This document shows positions 27,041 to 36,100 of a DNA stretch of 64,000 nt, one piece after another. Source of the DNA: JACCXE01 sp963718605 (GTDB taxonomy: Bacteria; Actinomycetota; Acidimicrobiia; Acidimicrobiales; JACCXE01); assembly GCA_963718605.1 (NCBI GenBank), contig OY970363.1:2976001-3040000 (forward strand). The letters run 5' to 3'. A program made the position numbers and the translations under genes. The notes beneath the pieces were generated by a model, which was not told the DNA's origin, made no database searches, and saw only the letters and a list, made by a program, of their open reading frames with translations. The first letter of the stretch is position 1. Each line of letters starts with the position of its first letter.

Positions 27041-27565
27041 ATGACCGACTTGGACGACGTCACTCCTCAGCCCATGCCAGCCCGATTCGAAGACGTGCGC
27101 GCGCTGATGGTGGCGTACCTCCGCCAACGCAGCATTGCTCGGGAGGACGCGCAGGACGCAGTTCAGAACGCGATGTTGAAGATCGTCGCATCACCGAAAT
27201 TGAAGGCCATGATCCGGGATCTGGACGTAAACGCCGGCTACTTCAAGGTGCTCGCGATGAACGAGGCCAGGCAGATCTATCGAAGTGAGCGCACGAGGCG
27301 GCTGCGGGAGGAGCTGTACTCACAAGCCCGGGATGAACGCGTGGAAGACGATGCGCTGGACGAGCTGAGCGAATTCATGTCGGTTGCGGGTCTCACGAAA
27401 TTGCAGCGGCAATATCTGGCAGACCTCTATTTGCGTTACGCGTCGGTGCGTCAGATTGCCTCCGCAAGGGGAGTTACCGAGCGGGCGGTGCGTGCGGTGC
27501 TGACGCGCGCCTACGAGGCGTTGCGTCGCGCCTCCGAATCGGGTGACGGACCTTGTGAGCCCTGA
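27041..27565 (+). CDS. ECF-like RNA polymerase sigma factor
   Basis: A 174-residue protein with sigma-70 region 2-like sequence (residues about 18-90: REDAQDAVQNAMLKIV, then a basic stretch) and a region 4-like helix-turn-helix (LTKLQRQYLADLYLRYASVRQIASARGVTERAVRAVLTRAYEALRRA). It would direct RNA polymerase to specific promoters, possibly the repeat-bearing ones in this island. AAGGAG precedes the ATG. The stop overlaps the likely GTG of the next gene by 8 bp. Confidence 0.75.
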   Translation: MTDLDDVTPQPMPARFEDVRALMVAYLRQRSIAREDAQDAVQNAMLKIVASPKLKAMIRDLDVNAGYFKVLAMNEARQIYRSERTRRLREELYSQARDERVEDDALDELSEFMSVAGLTKLQRQYLADLYLRYASVRQIASARGVTERAVRAVLTRAYEALRRASESGDGPCEP

Positions 27566-28727
27566 CGAGAGCGGCGCCAATGGCGCGGCGGAGGGCTCGG
27601 AATCCGCGCCGGATTCTGATCGAAGGCGCGCGTCACGATCGTTATTTGCAAAAATCGCGCTGGCGGATCGCGGAGCCCTGCATGCGTTGTACGCGCTTGC
27701 GTACTGGGTAAGCCGCGAAGCGACCACGCCCCCCGATGCGGCCAAAATCACTCGGCTCATAGCTGAGAAGCACCTGGCGTCGACGGAGACGACGGTTCGG
27801 TCCCACATTCATGCGCTCGAGGGCCTCATAGGAGAAGCCCTCATCGAGCAGAAGGGCAAAGTATGGGAACTGACCGAGGTCGGACGCGCGCTTGGTACAG
27901 AGGCGCCTCGTCTGGTGTTCGCCTCGGTCGCAGACCTCATCGACCTCGTTCAGCGTAAGGAGGATGACGCACAAGGTCAGCGGGCGCCGCTGGTTGTGGG
28001 CTGTTTCAATGCCGCAGTCAAACACTTCCTTGCTGGCGCCTTGGCGCCGCTGCTGCGGGATCCCGGCTTCGATCGGACGATCCGCTTCAACCCGAGCATG
28101 AACCTACGGACCGTGGCAAGCCAGGTACTTCTCGAAGGCCTCGGTGTGTCGACGGACTACGCGATTGTTCCCTGGGCGACGAGCTTCGTGCCTCCGAAGT
28201 GGCGGAAGCAGTACAAACACGACGATCTCTACCGGTGGTCACTTGTCGTGGTGACACCAGACGATCACGAGTTTCGTTCGCGGGTCAGCATCCAGATCGA
28301 CGAAGTTGTCGCCGCGTGTCGCGGCCCAGCCGCGCGAATGCCACTTCTGCTGAGCCCGGCAAACAACGTGTCTCGGTCTCTTGTCGACACGGCCTTCGCG
28401 AGTGCCGGATATCACACGACAATCGTCGAGGTGGTCGAGAACCCCGACAGCTATACGCGCACGCAACTTGCCGCGTTCGGCCATGGGATCGCTATCGCCG
28501 CTGCGGACACCGTCAGCGCCGCGCACGCGGCCCTTTATCCACGACTCGTCGACGCGGACGAAAACCCGATTGAGGGTCTGTACACACTGTCTGCGGCGAA
28601 GCCGTCGAAGCAACTCACTAGACCGAGTCCATCGGTCGAATGCGATGAGAAATTCCGAAGCGCGATCGTCAAGGGTGTTGACGACCTGGTCCTGCGGACG
28701 CCCGGGCTTCGTCGAACAATCAACTAG
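27558..28727 (+). CDS. Winged-helix regulator with LysR-type effector-binding domain
   Basis: A protein of about 389 residues if it starts at GTG 27558. Residues about 35-105 look like a winged helix (SREATTPPDAAKITRLIAEKHLASTETTVRSHIHALE). From about 130 to 310 the pattern resembles the periplasmic-binding fold used by LysR-type regulators to sense small molecules (APLVVGCFNAAVKHFLAGALAPLL, then DYAIVPW). The domain order matches LysR proteins, but the HTH is not a standard LysR one. It overlaps the sigma gene, implying co-expression. Confidence 0.55.
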   Translation, partial: SPDESGANGAAEGSESAPDSDRRRASRSLFAKIALADRGALHALYALAYWVSREATTPPDAAKITRLIAEKHLASTETTVRSHIHALEGLIGEALIEQKGKVWELTEVGRALGTEAPRLVFASVADLIDLVQRKEDDAQGQRAPLVVGCFNAAVKHFLAGALAPLLRDPGFDRTIRFNPSMNLRTVASQVLLEGLGVSTDYAIVPWATSFVPPKWRKQYKHDDLYRWSLVVVTPDDHEFRSRVSIQIDEVVAACRGPAARMPLLLSPANNVSRSLVDTAFASAGYHTTIVEVVENPDSYTRTQLAAFGHGIAIAAADTVSAAHAALYPRLVDADENPIEGLYTLSAAKPSKQLTRPSPSVECDEKFRSAIVKGVDDLVLRTPGLRRTIN

Positions 28728-29364
28728 TTGGCGGGTCAATACCTTCCGAGGTCTTGTGCGCGCATGCCCCGCCGTCACTCGTTGACTGGAAGAAGTTCGG
28801 CAGTTCGCGTCGCAAAACCGCCCAGGCAACTCGAAGCCTCGCAATGGCGTCCTCGTCATCTAAGCCGGCGACTCGCGCGGCGTCATGCACGCTTAGCCCG
28901 TGGACGTAGATCGCGTCCACGAGGGTTCGGTCGGTCGGGCCGAGGCGTGCCCAGTCAGCGAGCGCGATTATGAGCGCGCGCGCTCTCCACTGTCGGAGTG
29001 GAGTGTCGTCGCCTGTCAGCGAAGACAGGTCCACCGGGTCTGACCACGGTCCTCGCCGCGTGGCTCTGTCCGCAATCTTTTTTTCCACGTAGCGAATGAG
29101 GCGCCGTAACGCATCGTTCTCGACATGGCGCTCGAAGCCGACGGCGTCCTCTGCGATGCAGTCCAGGCGCAGCAGCGTCCAGCAGACCGAGACATACATC
29201 GCTACTTCTTCGGACACGAACTCGGCGGCATCAGGTGTCGCGCCGATGTCGAGCAACATCGCTTCGGCGACGACGCGCACGTAAGCCAGAAAGTTGCTAT
29301 CAGGAACGACAGGATCTGACGGCGACACGCGGCGGCGCGTCGCCGTCCGACCCGTCAACGTCAT
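28720..29364 (-). CDS. Sigma-70 region 4-like protein
   Basis: A 214-residue protein convergent with the LysR-like gene (8-bp overlap). The segment DWARLGPTDRTLVDAIYVHGLSVHDAARVAGLDDEDAIARLRVAWAVLRREL is like sigma-70 region 4. The N-terminal half is helical and resembles region 2 only weakly. A better ribosome site (GGGAGGCG) precedes another ATG at 29386 in a different frame that stops after 28 codons, so the true start or a frameshift near 29310-29330 is uncertain. Confidence 0.5.
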   Translation of the reverse strand: MTLTGRTATRRRVSPSDPVVPDSNFLAYVRVVAEAMLLDIGATPDAAEFVSEEVAMYVSVCWTLLRLDCIAEDAVGFERHVENDALRRLIRYVEKKIADRATRRGPWSDPVDLSSLTGDDTPLRQWRARALIIALADWARLGPTDRTLVDAIYVHGLSVHDAARVAGLDDEDAIARLRVAWAVLRRELPNFFQSTSDGGACAHKTSEGIDPPTS

Positions 29365-29494
29365 CCGGCGGGACTTCGTCGGTCATCGCGGCGCCTCCCA
29401 CCACCCCGTGCCGTTCACGGGGCCTTCACGATGAATGCCGCGAGACCGACGTTTCGGAACGTGCCGCGTCTATGCGCCGCGAGAAAATGCCCTG

Positions 29495-29956
29495 CTACTT
29501 CGAGATGCGAGAGTCCGTCACTGGAACAGACGAGTCCGTCGCCAAACGCCAACTTGGTGTGAGGCTCTCGTCAGGATTGTCGATTAGGTAACGGAGGGCC
29601 TCGAGGTGCCGCGCTACCACTCGCTGTTCCTCGGTGCTGGTCGGCGTGTCGTTCAGTTCATGTCGCTCGCGTAGGCGCGCGACGCGTTCGTCTGCGCGAG
29701 CGATTCGTTCGTCGAGTTGTTCGTCCGAGAGATGGACTGTCGGCACCGCTTCAAGACCCGAGAATGCCTCGCGTTCAGCCAACCGCTTTGAGGCTGACGC
29801 AAGTAGGACATCAAGTTCGTTGTCGCTCAGCTCATCGAAAGGCGTCGGGTCCGTGGTTGACGAAGTTGTGCCGGATTCGGCCCGCAGCTGCATTTCGTCT
29901 CGCTCGCGGGTTCGGTTACGGCCGCGTCCGAGAAGGCGGTCGATGATTGTCGGCAT
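29495..29956 (-). CDS. Hypothetical charged protein
   Basis: A 153-residue hydrophilic protein starting MPTIIDRLLGRGRNRTRERDE after AAGGAG. It is rich in Asp, Glu and Arg, with likely coiled-coil stretches (ELDVLLASASKRLAEREAF, then DERIARADERVARLRERH). No family recognised, no membrane segment, no cysteine. It lies upstream of the sigma-region-4-like gene on the same strand, with a 130-bp gap. Confidence 0.5.
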   Translation of the reverse strand: MPTIIDRLLGRGRNRTRERDEMQLRAESGTTSSTTDPTPFDELSDNELDVLLASASKRLAEREAFSGLEAVPTVHLSDEQLDERIARADERVARLRERHELNDTPTSTEEQRVVARHLEALRYLIDNPDESLTPSWRLATDSSVPVTDSRISK

Positions 29957-30624
29957 GGGTGCTCCTTGTCAGGGGGTAATTGAGCGTCACAGCGTGAATG
30001 CGGCCCGACAATCAAAAGGGAACGCTCGATCCCAAATTCCTGGATTCGTCCCACGCGATACGAGGTTTCTTGTGTGGGGCGCGCACGAAGCAGGGCCCTA
30101 CGAACTCGTGCTGGTTCCGACCGGGAAGCTAGCGACACCTTCGGCGCTACGCGCGGATGAGGCGGCGACCGTAAGGCCAATTGACGACTTCGTCAAATGC
30201 GACGCGCGCATCGTTACCCGCAGCAAGGTTCGACCGGACGTAGCCGCCTACCGAAAGTGCTGGCCATGAACCCAATGTGGTCGCCGGTGCGGGTGGGCGC
30301 GCTCGTGGCGGCGGGAACGGTGAACGCGTTGGACAGACGGTTCGACAACAGCCAAGTGGACGAATCTGATGTGAGCCAACTTCGAGGACCACTGGGCAGT
30401 GAGACCCGTGCGCCGACCGAACCCGTCGAGTGCGGCGGTGACGAAGTGAGCACTCGTGGCGTTCAGAGCAAGGCGATTTGCACTTTGAGGATGCCGCCAT
30501 TTGCTGTCGCGCCTGGCGGCCGTGTCTTAAGTCGCGGGGTCGTGGGCCGCCGCGTGTGGTCGAAGTTGCGAGGAGGACCGAACACGCACGCTCATCCGAG
30601 CCGGCGCCGGACGGGGGGCGCTCG
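29957..30624. other. Gap without a recognisable gene
   Basis: About 670 bp between two minus-strand genes. Frames of 160-210 codons exist on both strands, but they overlap each other, are Arg/Pro/Ser-rich and resemble no family, so I read them as chance frames in GC-rich DNA. It may be decayed sequence. Confidence 0.5.
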
Positions 30625-31215
30625 TCATCCACCTAAGCGACGGCGAATGCTGCGAATGGTTACCGGCAGCACCATCCACTCCGCGAGCAAGCCGAAGATG
30701 ACCGCAACAAACAGCACCATCGCCGACGCCGCTCCCTCGTAGGTCGTTAGCAAGTCCGAGCGATTACTGACCGTGCCGGGGATAACGCAGCTCCAGATCA
30801 GTAGACCAATCGCGGACAGGAGTCCGCGCACCAGCAGTTCGACGCGTTGCTCTCCGGGCATCGGGCCCGAAACCTTCACTTTCCGGAAAACGAGGTAACC
30901 GCCGAGGACCGTGATGAGCAGCGCCGAGCACATGAAGATGACGAGCAGCCAACCTTCGGCGCCGGTGGCTCGATCAGCGTGGCCTTCGGACGTAGCGATC
31001 AGCGCGGCAACTACCGCTGCGTAGGTGCCGATCACTTCGCCTGGGACCCACTTGATGATTGTGGAGAGTCCGTCTTCCTTCGAAGGCGCGACGGCCGCTG
31101 CGATCGCCTTCTTCTTGTCGTCGTCGTCGACGCCGACAGCGGCGGCTATTGATTCCGACTGGCGCTCCGACGCCTGAACCGCAAATGCTGTCGTGCCTGC
31201 ACTAAACGCACTCAT
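30625..31215 (-). CDS. Four-helix membrane protein, unknown function
   Basis: A 196-residue protein with a soluble N-terminus of about 50 residues (including DDDDKKK), then four hydrophobic segments near residues 60-75, 90-110, 130-150 and 165-185. It is preceded by AAGGGGAACAG. The IIKWVPGEVIGTYAAVVAALI segment at the first helix is the most conserved-looking part. No family can be named. It lies among other small membrane or secreted proteins of the island. Confidence 0.6.
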   Translation of the reverse strand: MSAFSAGTTAFAVQASERQSESIAAAVGVDDDDKKKAIAAAVAPSKEDGLSTIIKWVPGEVIGTYAAVVAALIATSEGHADRATGAEGWLLVIFMCSALLITVLGGYLVFRKVKVSGPMPGEQRVELLVRGLLSAIGLLIWSCVIPGTVSNRSDLLTTYEGAASAMVLFVAVIFGLLAEWMVLPVTIRSIRRRLGG

Positions 31216-31351
31216 CTGTTCCCCTTAGTCGATGCTGGTTGGTGAGAGACGTGTCCGCCGCTCGAGATTTCTTCTCCGCAAACGCTTCGCGCGACTTCTT
31301 GATTACGTTCCGCTGCGAAATCCAGGCGCAACTCGTCGACACGAGGGGTCG

Positions 31352-31726
31352 TCACTCGCACGCGATGCCGTCGTTGTCTCGGTCAAGGCCGGATCGGTAT
31401 CCGGGATCGCCTCGATGAAGTGGCGCCGCACCGGCTTGCCGGGCCGCATCGCAGTTCGCGTAGTAGATCGTTGACGCCGGCGCATTCGTAACGGGGCTAA
31501 CAGCAGCGGTGACCGCTGGCCGCGGAGGAGCGGTCGTAGGTGGGTCCGTTGGCGGTGTGGTCGGCTCGGTTGTTGTGGACGTCTCCCGTACTTGGTTGAG
31601 ATCGACGACTTCGAGGGTCGTGCCGGTGTCCTTGCTCGACGGCTTGGGTTCTTCCGTTGAGCAGGCTGCGGCTCCGAGCGAAATCACCAATGCACATGCC
31701 ACCAGCCATCGCCCCGTGCTCACCAT
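31352..31726 (-). CDS. Excalibur-domain lipoprotein
   Basis: A 124-residue lipoprotein. The signal peptide ends in the lipobox GAAAC near residue 22. A Thr/Pro-rich linker follows (TTTEPTTPPTDPPTTAPP). The C-terminus YYANCDAARQAGAAPLHRGDPGY ... DRDNDGIACE is an excalibur calcium-binding domain with the DxDxDGxxCE motif, common on actinobacterial surfaces. ATG 31726 was chosen over upstream starts because GAAGGGG precedes it and the signal peptide begins there. Confidence 0.82.
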   Translation of the reverse strand: MVSTGRWLVACALVISLGAAACSTEEPKPSSKDTGTTLEVVDLNQVRETSTTTEPTTPPTDPPTTAPPRPAVTAAVSPVTNAPASTIYYANCDAARQAGAAPLHRGDPGYRSGLDRDNDGIACE

Positions 31727-31873
31727 GGGATGCCCCTTCTCGTGCGTGTTGCGCGTAGTCGGTTTCCATACGTGCGACGAGGGCATTTGATTACTGATGA
31801 ATGGGCGCGCGTAACCAAGCCCTTGGCATTGAACCTTGCTGCGGCCGCGCAACGGCCGCCGGCTACGGGGTGG

Positions 31874-32032
31874 TCAGATGCAGATGGTGTCGCCGGTGGG
31901 AAAAATGACGGGAATAGGCGGGATCACGATGCAGAGTGCTTCGGCCTGGGGAAGCAAGGCCTTTGGTGCCGCTAAAGGGGCGAGGATGAGCGCCGCCGCG
32001 CACATTCCGAGGACAGTGATTCGACGTAACAT
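31874..32032 (-). CDS. Small secreted peptide, unknown function
   Basis: A 52-residue peptide that starts MLRRITVLGMCAAALILAP, a clear signal peptide, and leaves about 30 residues after cleavage (ALCIVIPPIPVIFPTGDTICI at the end, with two cysteines). TTGGAGGTTGTC is a strong ribosome site, which is why I accept so short a gene. It is divergent from the sigma-like gene at 32086. The mature part is hydrophobic and Pro/Ile-rich. Confidence 0.5.
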   Translation of the reverse strand: MLRRITVLGMCAAALILAPLAAPKALLPQAEALCIVIPPIPVIFPTGDTICI

Positions 32033-32085
32033 GACAACCTCCAATTGGGTTGCCGGTGACACGGCGAAGGGCTCGGGGCCGTTAC

Positions 32086-33081
32086 GTGAACGAGGTGGAT
32101 TTTCAGCAGCGATGGCTTGAGGCCGAGCCGCGCCTACGCGCCGGGCTGTTACGCAAGATGCAGGAAGCCGACGTCGATGACGTGCTCCAGATGACCGCGA
32201 TGGAGGCACTCGTTACCGAGAAGGCCTTCACGAGTCAGGACCACTTCACCAACTGGTGCCGGCGCGTCGCAACCAACAAGAAGATTGACGACGTTCGCAA
32301 GTACAAACGTGAATGTGTCGGTGAGCTTCCGATAGTTGCCGACAGCCGCGATATCGGTGATGAGGTCGTGGCGCGAGTGAAGCTTGCGGCCGTACAGGAC
32401 GCCATCGACAGCGTGCTGCCGCCGGCTGAGCGGGCCGCGATCAGGGAGGCAGGGCAGCCGGAGCCTGATCGGGCAGTTGCGAACCGCAAAGGTGTCGCTC
32501 GGATGCGGGGCCGAGAAAAACTTCGCCCCATTTACGAGAGCGCGGCGTGTGCCCCGCTTCGGGCCGCCAGTACGGCGGCGCGGCGTGCGTTGGGTGCCTT
32601 GGGTTCTAACCCCTCCGCCGCGGCGGCCGCTGCGGCTGCTGCGGCGATCGCAGCCGCCTCGTTTTTCGCTCCATCGACCAGGTCCGAGCAGGACCGCCGT
32701 TCTTCGGCCGCCGACAGTCCTCGCGCAGCGCTATCGCCCTACAAGTTGCTGCGAACGCGACCAGCCATTACTCGGGTAAGCGAAGAGGTGCGCACGGCTC
32801 TGGTAGCCGAGGAGCGCGCGGCGTCAGCGTTTCTTAACTACACCCCAATCCCGCCAATGGCGATTCCCTTTGTGCCGGCGCCCGACGGATCGCGGCAGTG
32901 GATCGTTTTGCGGCCCACGCGCGAAGAAGACCAAGGCAACCTGAACTGCGGACAGGTCCTCATCTTTCCGGACCAGTGCATCAAGTCGCCGTTGCCTTCT
33001 ATCGACACCTTGTTCTGGGAGGGCTTTCCCCGGCCGGTCCAAAACGATCCAGATCGCGTAGTTCTCGAAGAATCTTCGTAA
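32086..33081 (+). CDS. ECF-like sigma protein with C-terminal membrane segment
   Basis: About 331 residues from GTG 32086 (start uncertain). Residues 1-120 resemble sigma region 2 (LRAGLLRKMQEADVDDVLQMTAMEALV, then NWCRRVATNKKIDDVRKYKRE). There is no convincing region 4. Near residue 180-200 a run of alanines with IAAASFF could cross the membrane, followed by about 130 residues ending in EESS. If so, this may be a membrane-tethered regulator. Its last codons form part of repeat copy B, and the RHS gene starts 58 bp later. Confidence 0.5.
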   Translation: MNEVDFQQRWLEAEPRLRAGLLRKMQEADVDDVLQMTAMEALVTEKAFTSQDHFTNWCRRVATNKKIDDVRKYKRECVGELPIVADSRDIGDEVVARVKLAAVQDAIDSVLPPAERAAIREAGQPEPDRAVANRKGVARMRGREKLRPIYESAACAPLRAASTAARRALGALGSNPSAAAAAAAAAAIAAASFFAPSTRSEQDRRSSAADSPRAALSPYKLLRTRPAITRVSEEVRTALVAEERAASAFLNYTPIPPMAIPFVPAPDGSRQWIVLRPTREEDQGNLNCGQVLIFPDQCIKSPLPSIDTLFWEGFPRPVQNDPDRVVLEESS

Positions 33082-33137
33082 TCAAGACCGGCCGATTGCC
33101 GTTACCCATCGTCCGGAAATCGTTCGAGATGGGGTTG
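33066..33137. repeat. About 70-bp repeat, copy B (upstream of RHS gene)
   Basis: Same ordered blocks as the copy at 26829: CGAAGAATCTTCG, TAATCAAGAC, a variable stretch, GCCGTTACCCATCGTCCGGAA and TTCGAGATGGGGTTG. It overlaps the end of the sigma-like gene and ends two bases before the RHS start. GGAAAT is ECF -35-like. Confidence 0.7.
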
Positions 33138-33139
33138 GA

Positions 33140-36100
33140 GTGTTGTCAGGGGCAATTAGCAGGGGTCGTTCGTTCACACGCGCTCGGGCGCGAATCATTG
33201 GCTTGTCTGTGGTCGTCGCCGTTGTCGGTGGTCTGCCCGCGGTCGCCGACGCGCTCGGGGGTGAAGCCCAAAACTCCACGCCGGCGATAGGCGCCCTTTC
33301 GTCGGAACCGCTACGCCCGCCGAAGGTCAACGAGCCGCAGGTTGATCTAACGGCACCGGGCTCCGCGGTTCGGGATCGGGGAGCCAGACATTTCGACAAG
33401 GCGCGGTCGTCCATCATCGACACGACCGAGGCGACTCGCACGTACCAGAACCCGGACGGCACGGTCACGGTCGAGCAGGCGGCGGGACAGAAGTGGTTCA
33501 AGGACGCGGCCGGTGCTTGGAAAGATGTCGACCTCGATCTGGCGAGCCGAGAGGATGGTCGCCTCTCGCCGACGGGCAGCCCGACCCCTGTGCTGCTCGC
33601 GACTCGTGGCGACCAGCAGCTCGCAGAAATGCCGCTTGACCGTGGCCGTTCGCTTTCGATCTCGGTCGACGGAATGGACCAGAACGCGACCGGCTCGCGC
33701 AAGACCGCTGCGTCCCTAAACGGATCGTTCTTCAATCGCGGTGGCCCGAGCGGTCTGAGCGTGCTCGTCCAACCCCTCGTGCATGGCTTCGAGTCCACGT
33801 ACACCGCTGACTCCGCGGATCAACTGACCCAGCCCATCCGTGAACGGATCCGGCTGCCCCTGGGATGGAGCGCGCGGCAAATCGCGAATGGCGTCGAATT
33901 TCTCGACGAGAACGGAAAGGTCGCGGCCGCGTACGGCAACGGCGTTGCCTTTGATGGCGCGGCGGTGCCATCCCGAGTTCCTGTTGTCACCGCCCTTGAG
34001 CGGGTCACGCCTGGCGTCGCGGTGATCATCGAAACGGTTGATCCGGCATGGCTCGCTGACCCTGCGCGGGTCTATCCGATCGCCATCGACCCCACGATGA
34101 CGCGTTCCACGGCCGAGCCCTGGGGCGGTGACTGGTGGGTGGTTTCAAGCGACACGACGAACACGTCCGGCGATACCGCCTCGCAGCTCTTCGTCGGTAA
34201 CTGGGGCATCGACTCCGCGAGCAACTGGGTGAACTACCGGACCGAGATCGTCTTCCCGCAGATGAACTTCCCCACGAACGCCGGCGTTGTCGATGCTGAA
34301 CTCACCCTGCACCACGTAACCGAGGCCGGCACGTGCACCACCAAGTCGCTGGTCGTTCAGCGCAACACGGCAGCTGCGACAGCGAAGAACTGGAACGGCC
34401 AGTCCCCGACGTCCGGACCCGATCAGGTTGCGTTCTCTGACAGCTGCGCGCACACCGACCGCACCGTTGACATCACCGAGATGGTCGACGGCTGGGTCCG
34501 GAACCACTTCGGCAACTTTGGCGTGCGCATCGCGCCATTGACCGAATGGGAGTTGAACGCAGGTCGTGGCTTCTCGTCGGCCGACGCAGGCAACCCTTCG
34601 ACGCTGTACATCGATTACGACAATCTTCCGGGCAAGGCGACGCCCGCCGGACCGGCCGACAAGGCAGTGATGTTGACCACGACGCCGACGCTCTCGGTGA
34701 ACGCGGCCGCGCCTGACGCCGATGGCGACACGACTTATTACTTCTACCGGCTATCGACGGCGCCGGACGCCGAGAGCGGTGAGCGCGCGGACTCGGGCTG
34801 GTTGCCGTGGCAGCTGTCCTGGACGGTTCCGACCGGCTATCTCCGTGATGGCGCCACGTATTACTGGCACGTCTTTACGTGGGATGCGCAGGATCCCGGC
34901 GTCATCCAGGATCCGTCGGCGATTCAATCGTTTCGAATCGACTCACGTTTGGGTGACGGCGGGCCAAGTCCCACGGACACTTTTGGGCCAACGACTGTGA
35001 ATCTGGCTACAGGCAACATGGCTTTGAAGACCTCGACTCCGTCGTTCTCGACGGTGGGTGGTGCGATCAGCTTCAACGCGACCTACAACTCGTCGGTCGC
35101 GAAGGAGACGGGGTTGACCGGCGAGTATTTCAGCGACGGGAATCACGACAGCAACTTCAACGACCCCTTGTCGTTCCGACGTGTGGACTCATCGATCAAC
35201 TTCGCCTGGGGCACCGGCGCACCGGCGACGTCGGTTCCGGCGGACTATTACCTGGTCCGCTGGACGGGCTTCTTCACGGCGCCGACGGCGGGTACCTACA
35301 GCCTCGGCGCGGTGCATGACGACGGTGTGCGGCTCTACTGGGGCGACATCAGCTACCCGGCCTTGGACGAGTGGGGCACGGTGACGCCGACGAATGTGAT
35401 TCATTGGGGCTCATCGATCACGTTGAACGCCGGCCAGACAGTCCCGATCAAGATCGATTACCAAGAAATCACAGGCAACTCGTATGTGGGCTTGTATTTG
35501 AGCGGGCCTGGTTACAGCTCGGCGTTGTTGCCGAGTTCGTTGCTGTCGCCGAACCCGCAGTCGATGCCGACAGGTTGGAACTTCTCGACCGACCTCGACG
35601 GCGATCTCGCTTACACCGGGGCACGCGTGTCATCGAACTCGGTCGTTGTCTCCGCGCCGGACGGCTCAACCACGTCGTTCGCCGCGCAACCGGGCGGCGG
35701 CTGGATCGGCCCGGCCGACCAGGACGAAACGCTCACGCAGGCATCAGATGGCACGCTCGACCTGTTCTCACAGGACGGCCGCCAATACCGGTTCAGCGCA
35801 GCCGGGAACCTCATCTCGGTGCAGTCCACGCTCGACATCCGTAACCCGGCCGCGCCCGTCTACACGTACGCGGCTGTGTACAACGCGGGCCAGAACCGGT
35901 TGGCCGAGGTGAAGGACCCAGTGTCGAACCGGATCATCAGTCTCAATTACGGCAGCGGTTCCGACGGCGTCTGCGATGCCCGTACCGGCGCTCCCTCGGG
36001 CGCTGTCAATACTCCGCCCGTCGGAATGTTGTGCCGCATCAGCTATTGGGATGGCACCCGCACGGACTACTGGTACAACTCGAACGGCCAGCTCGCTCAG

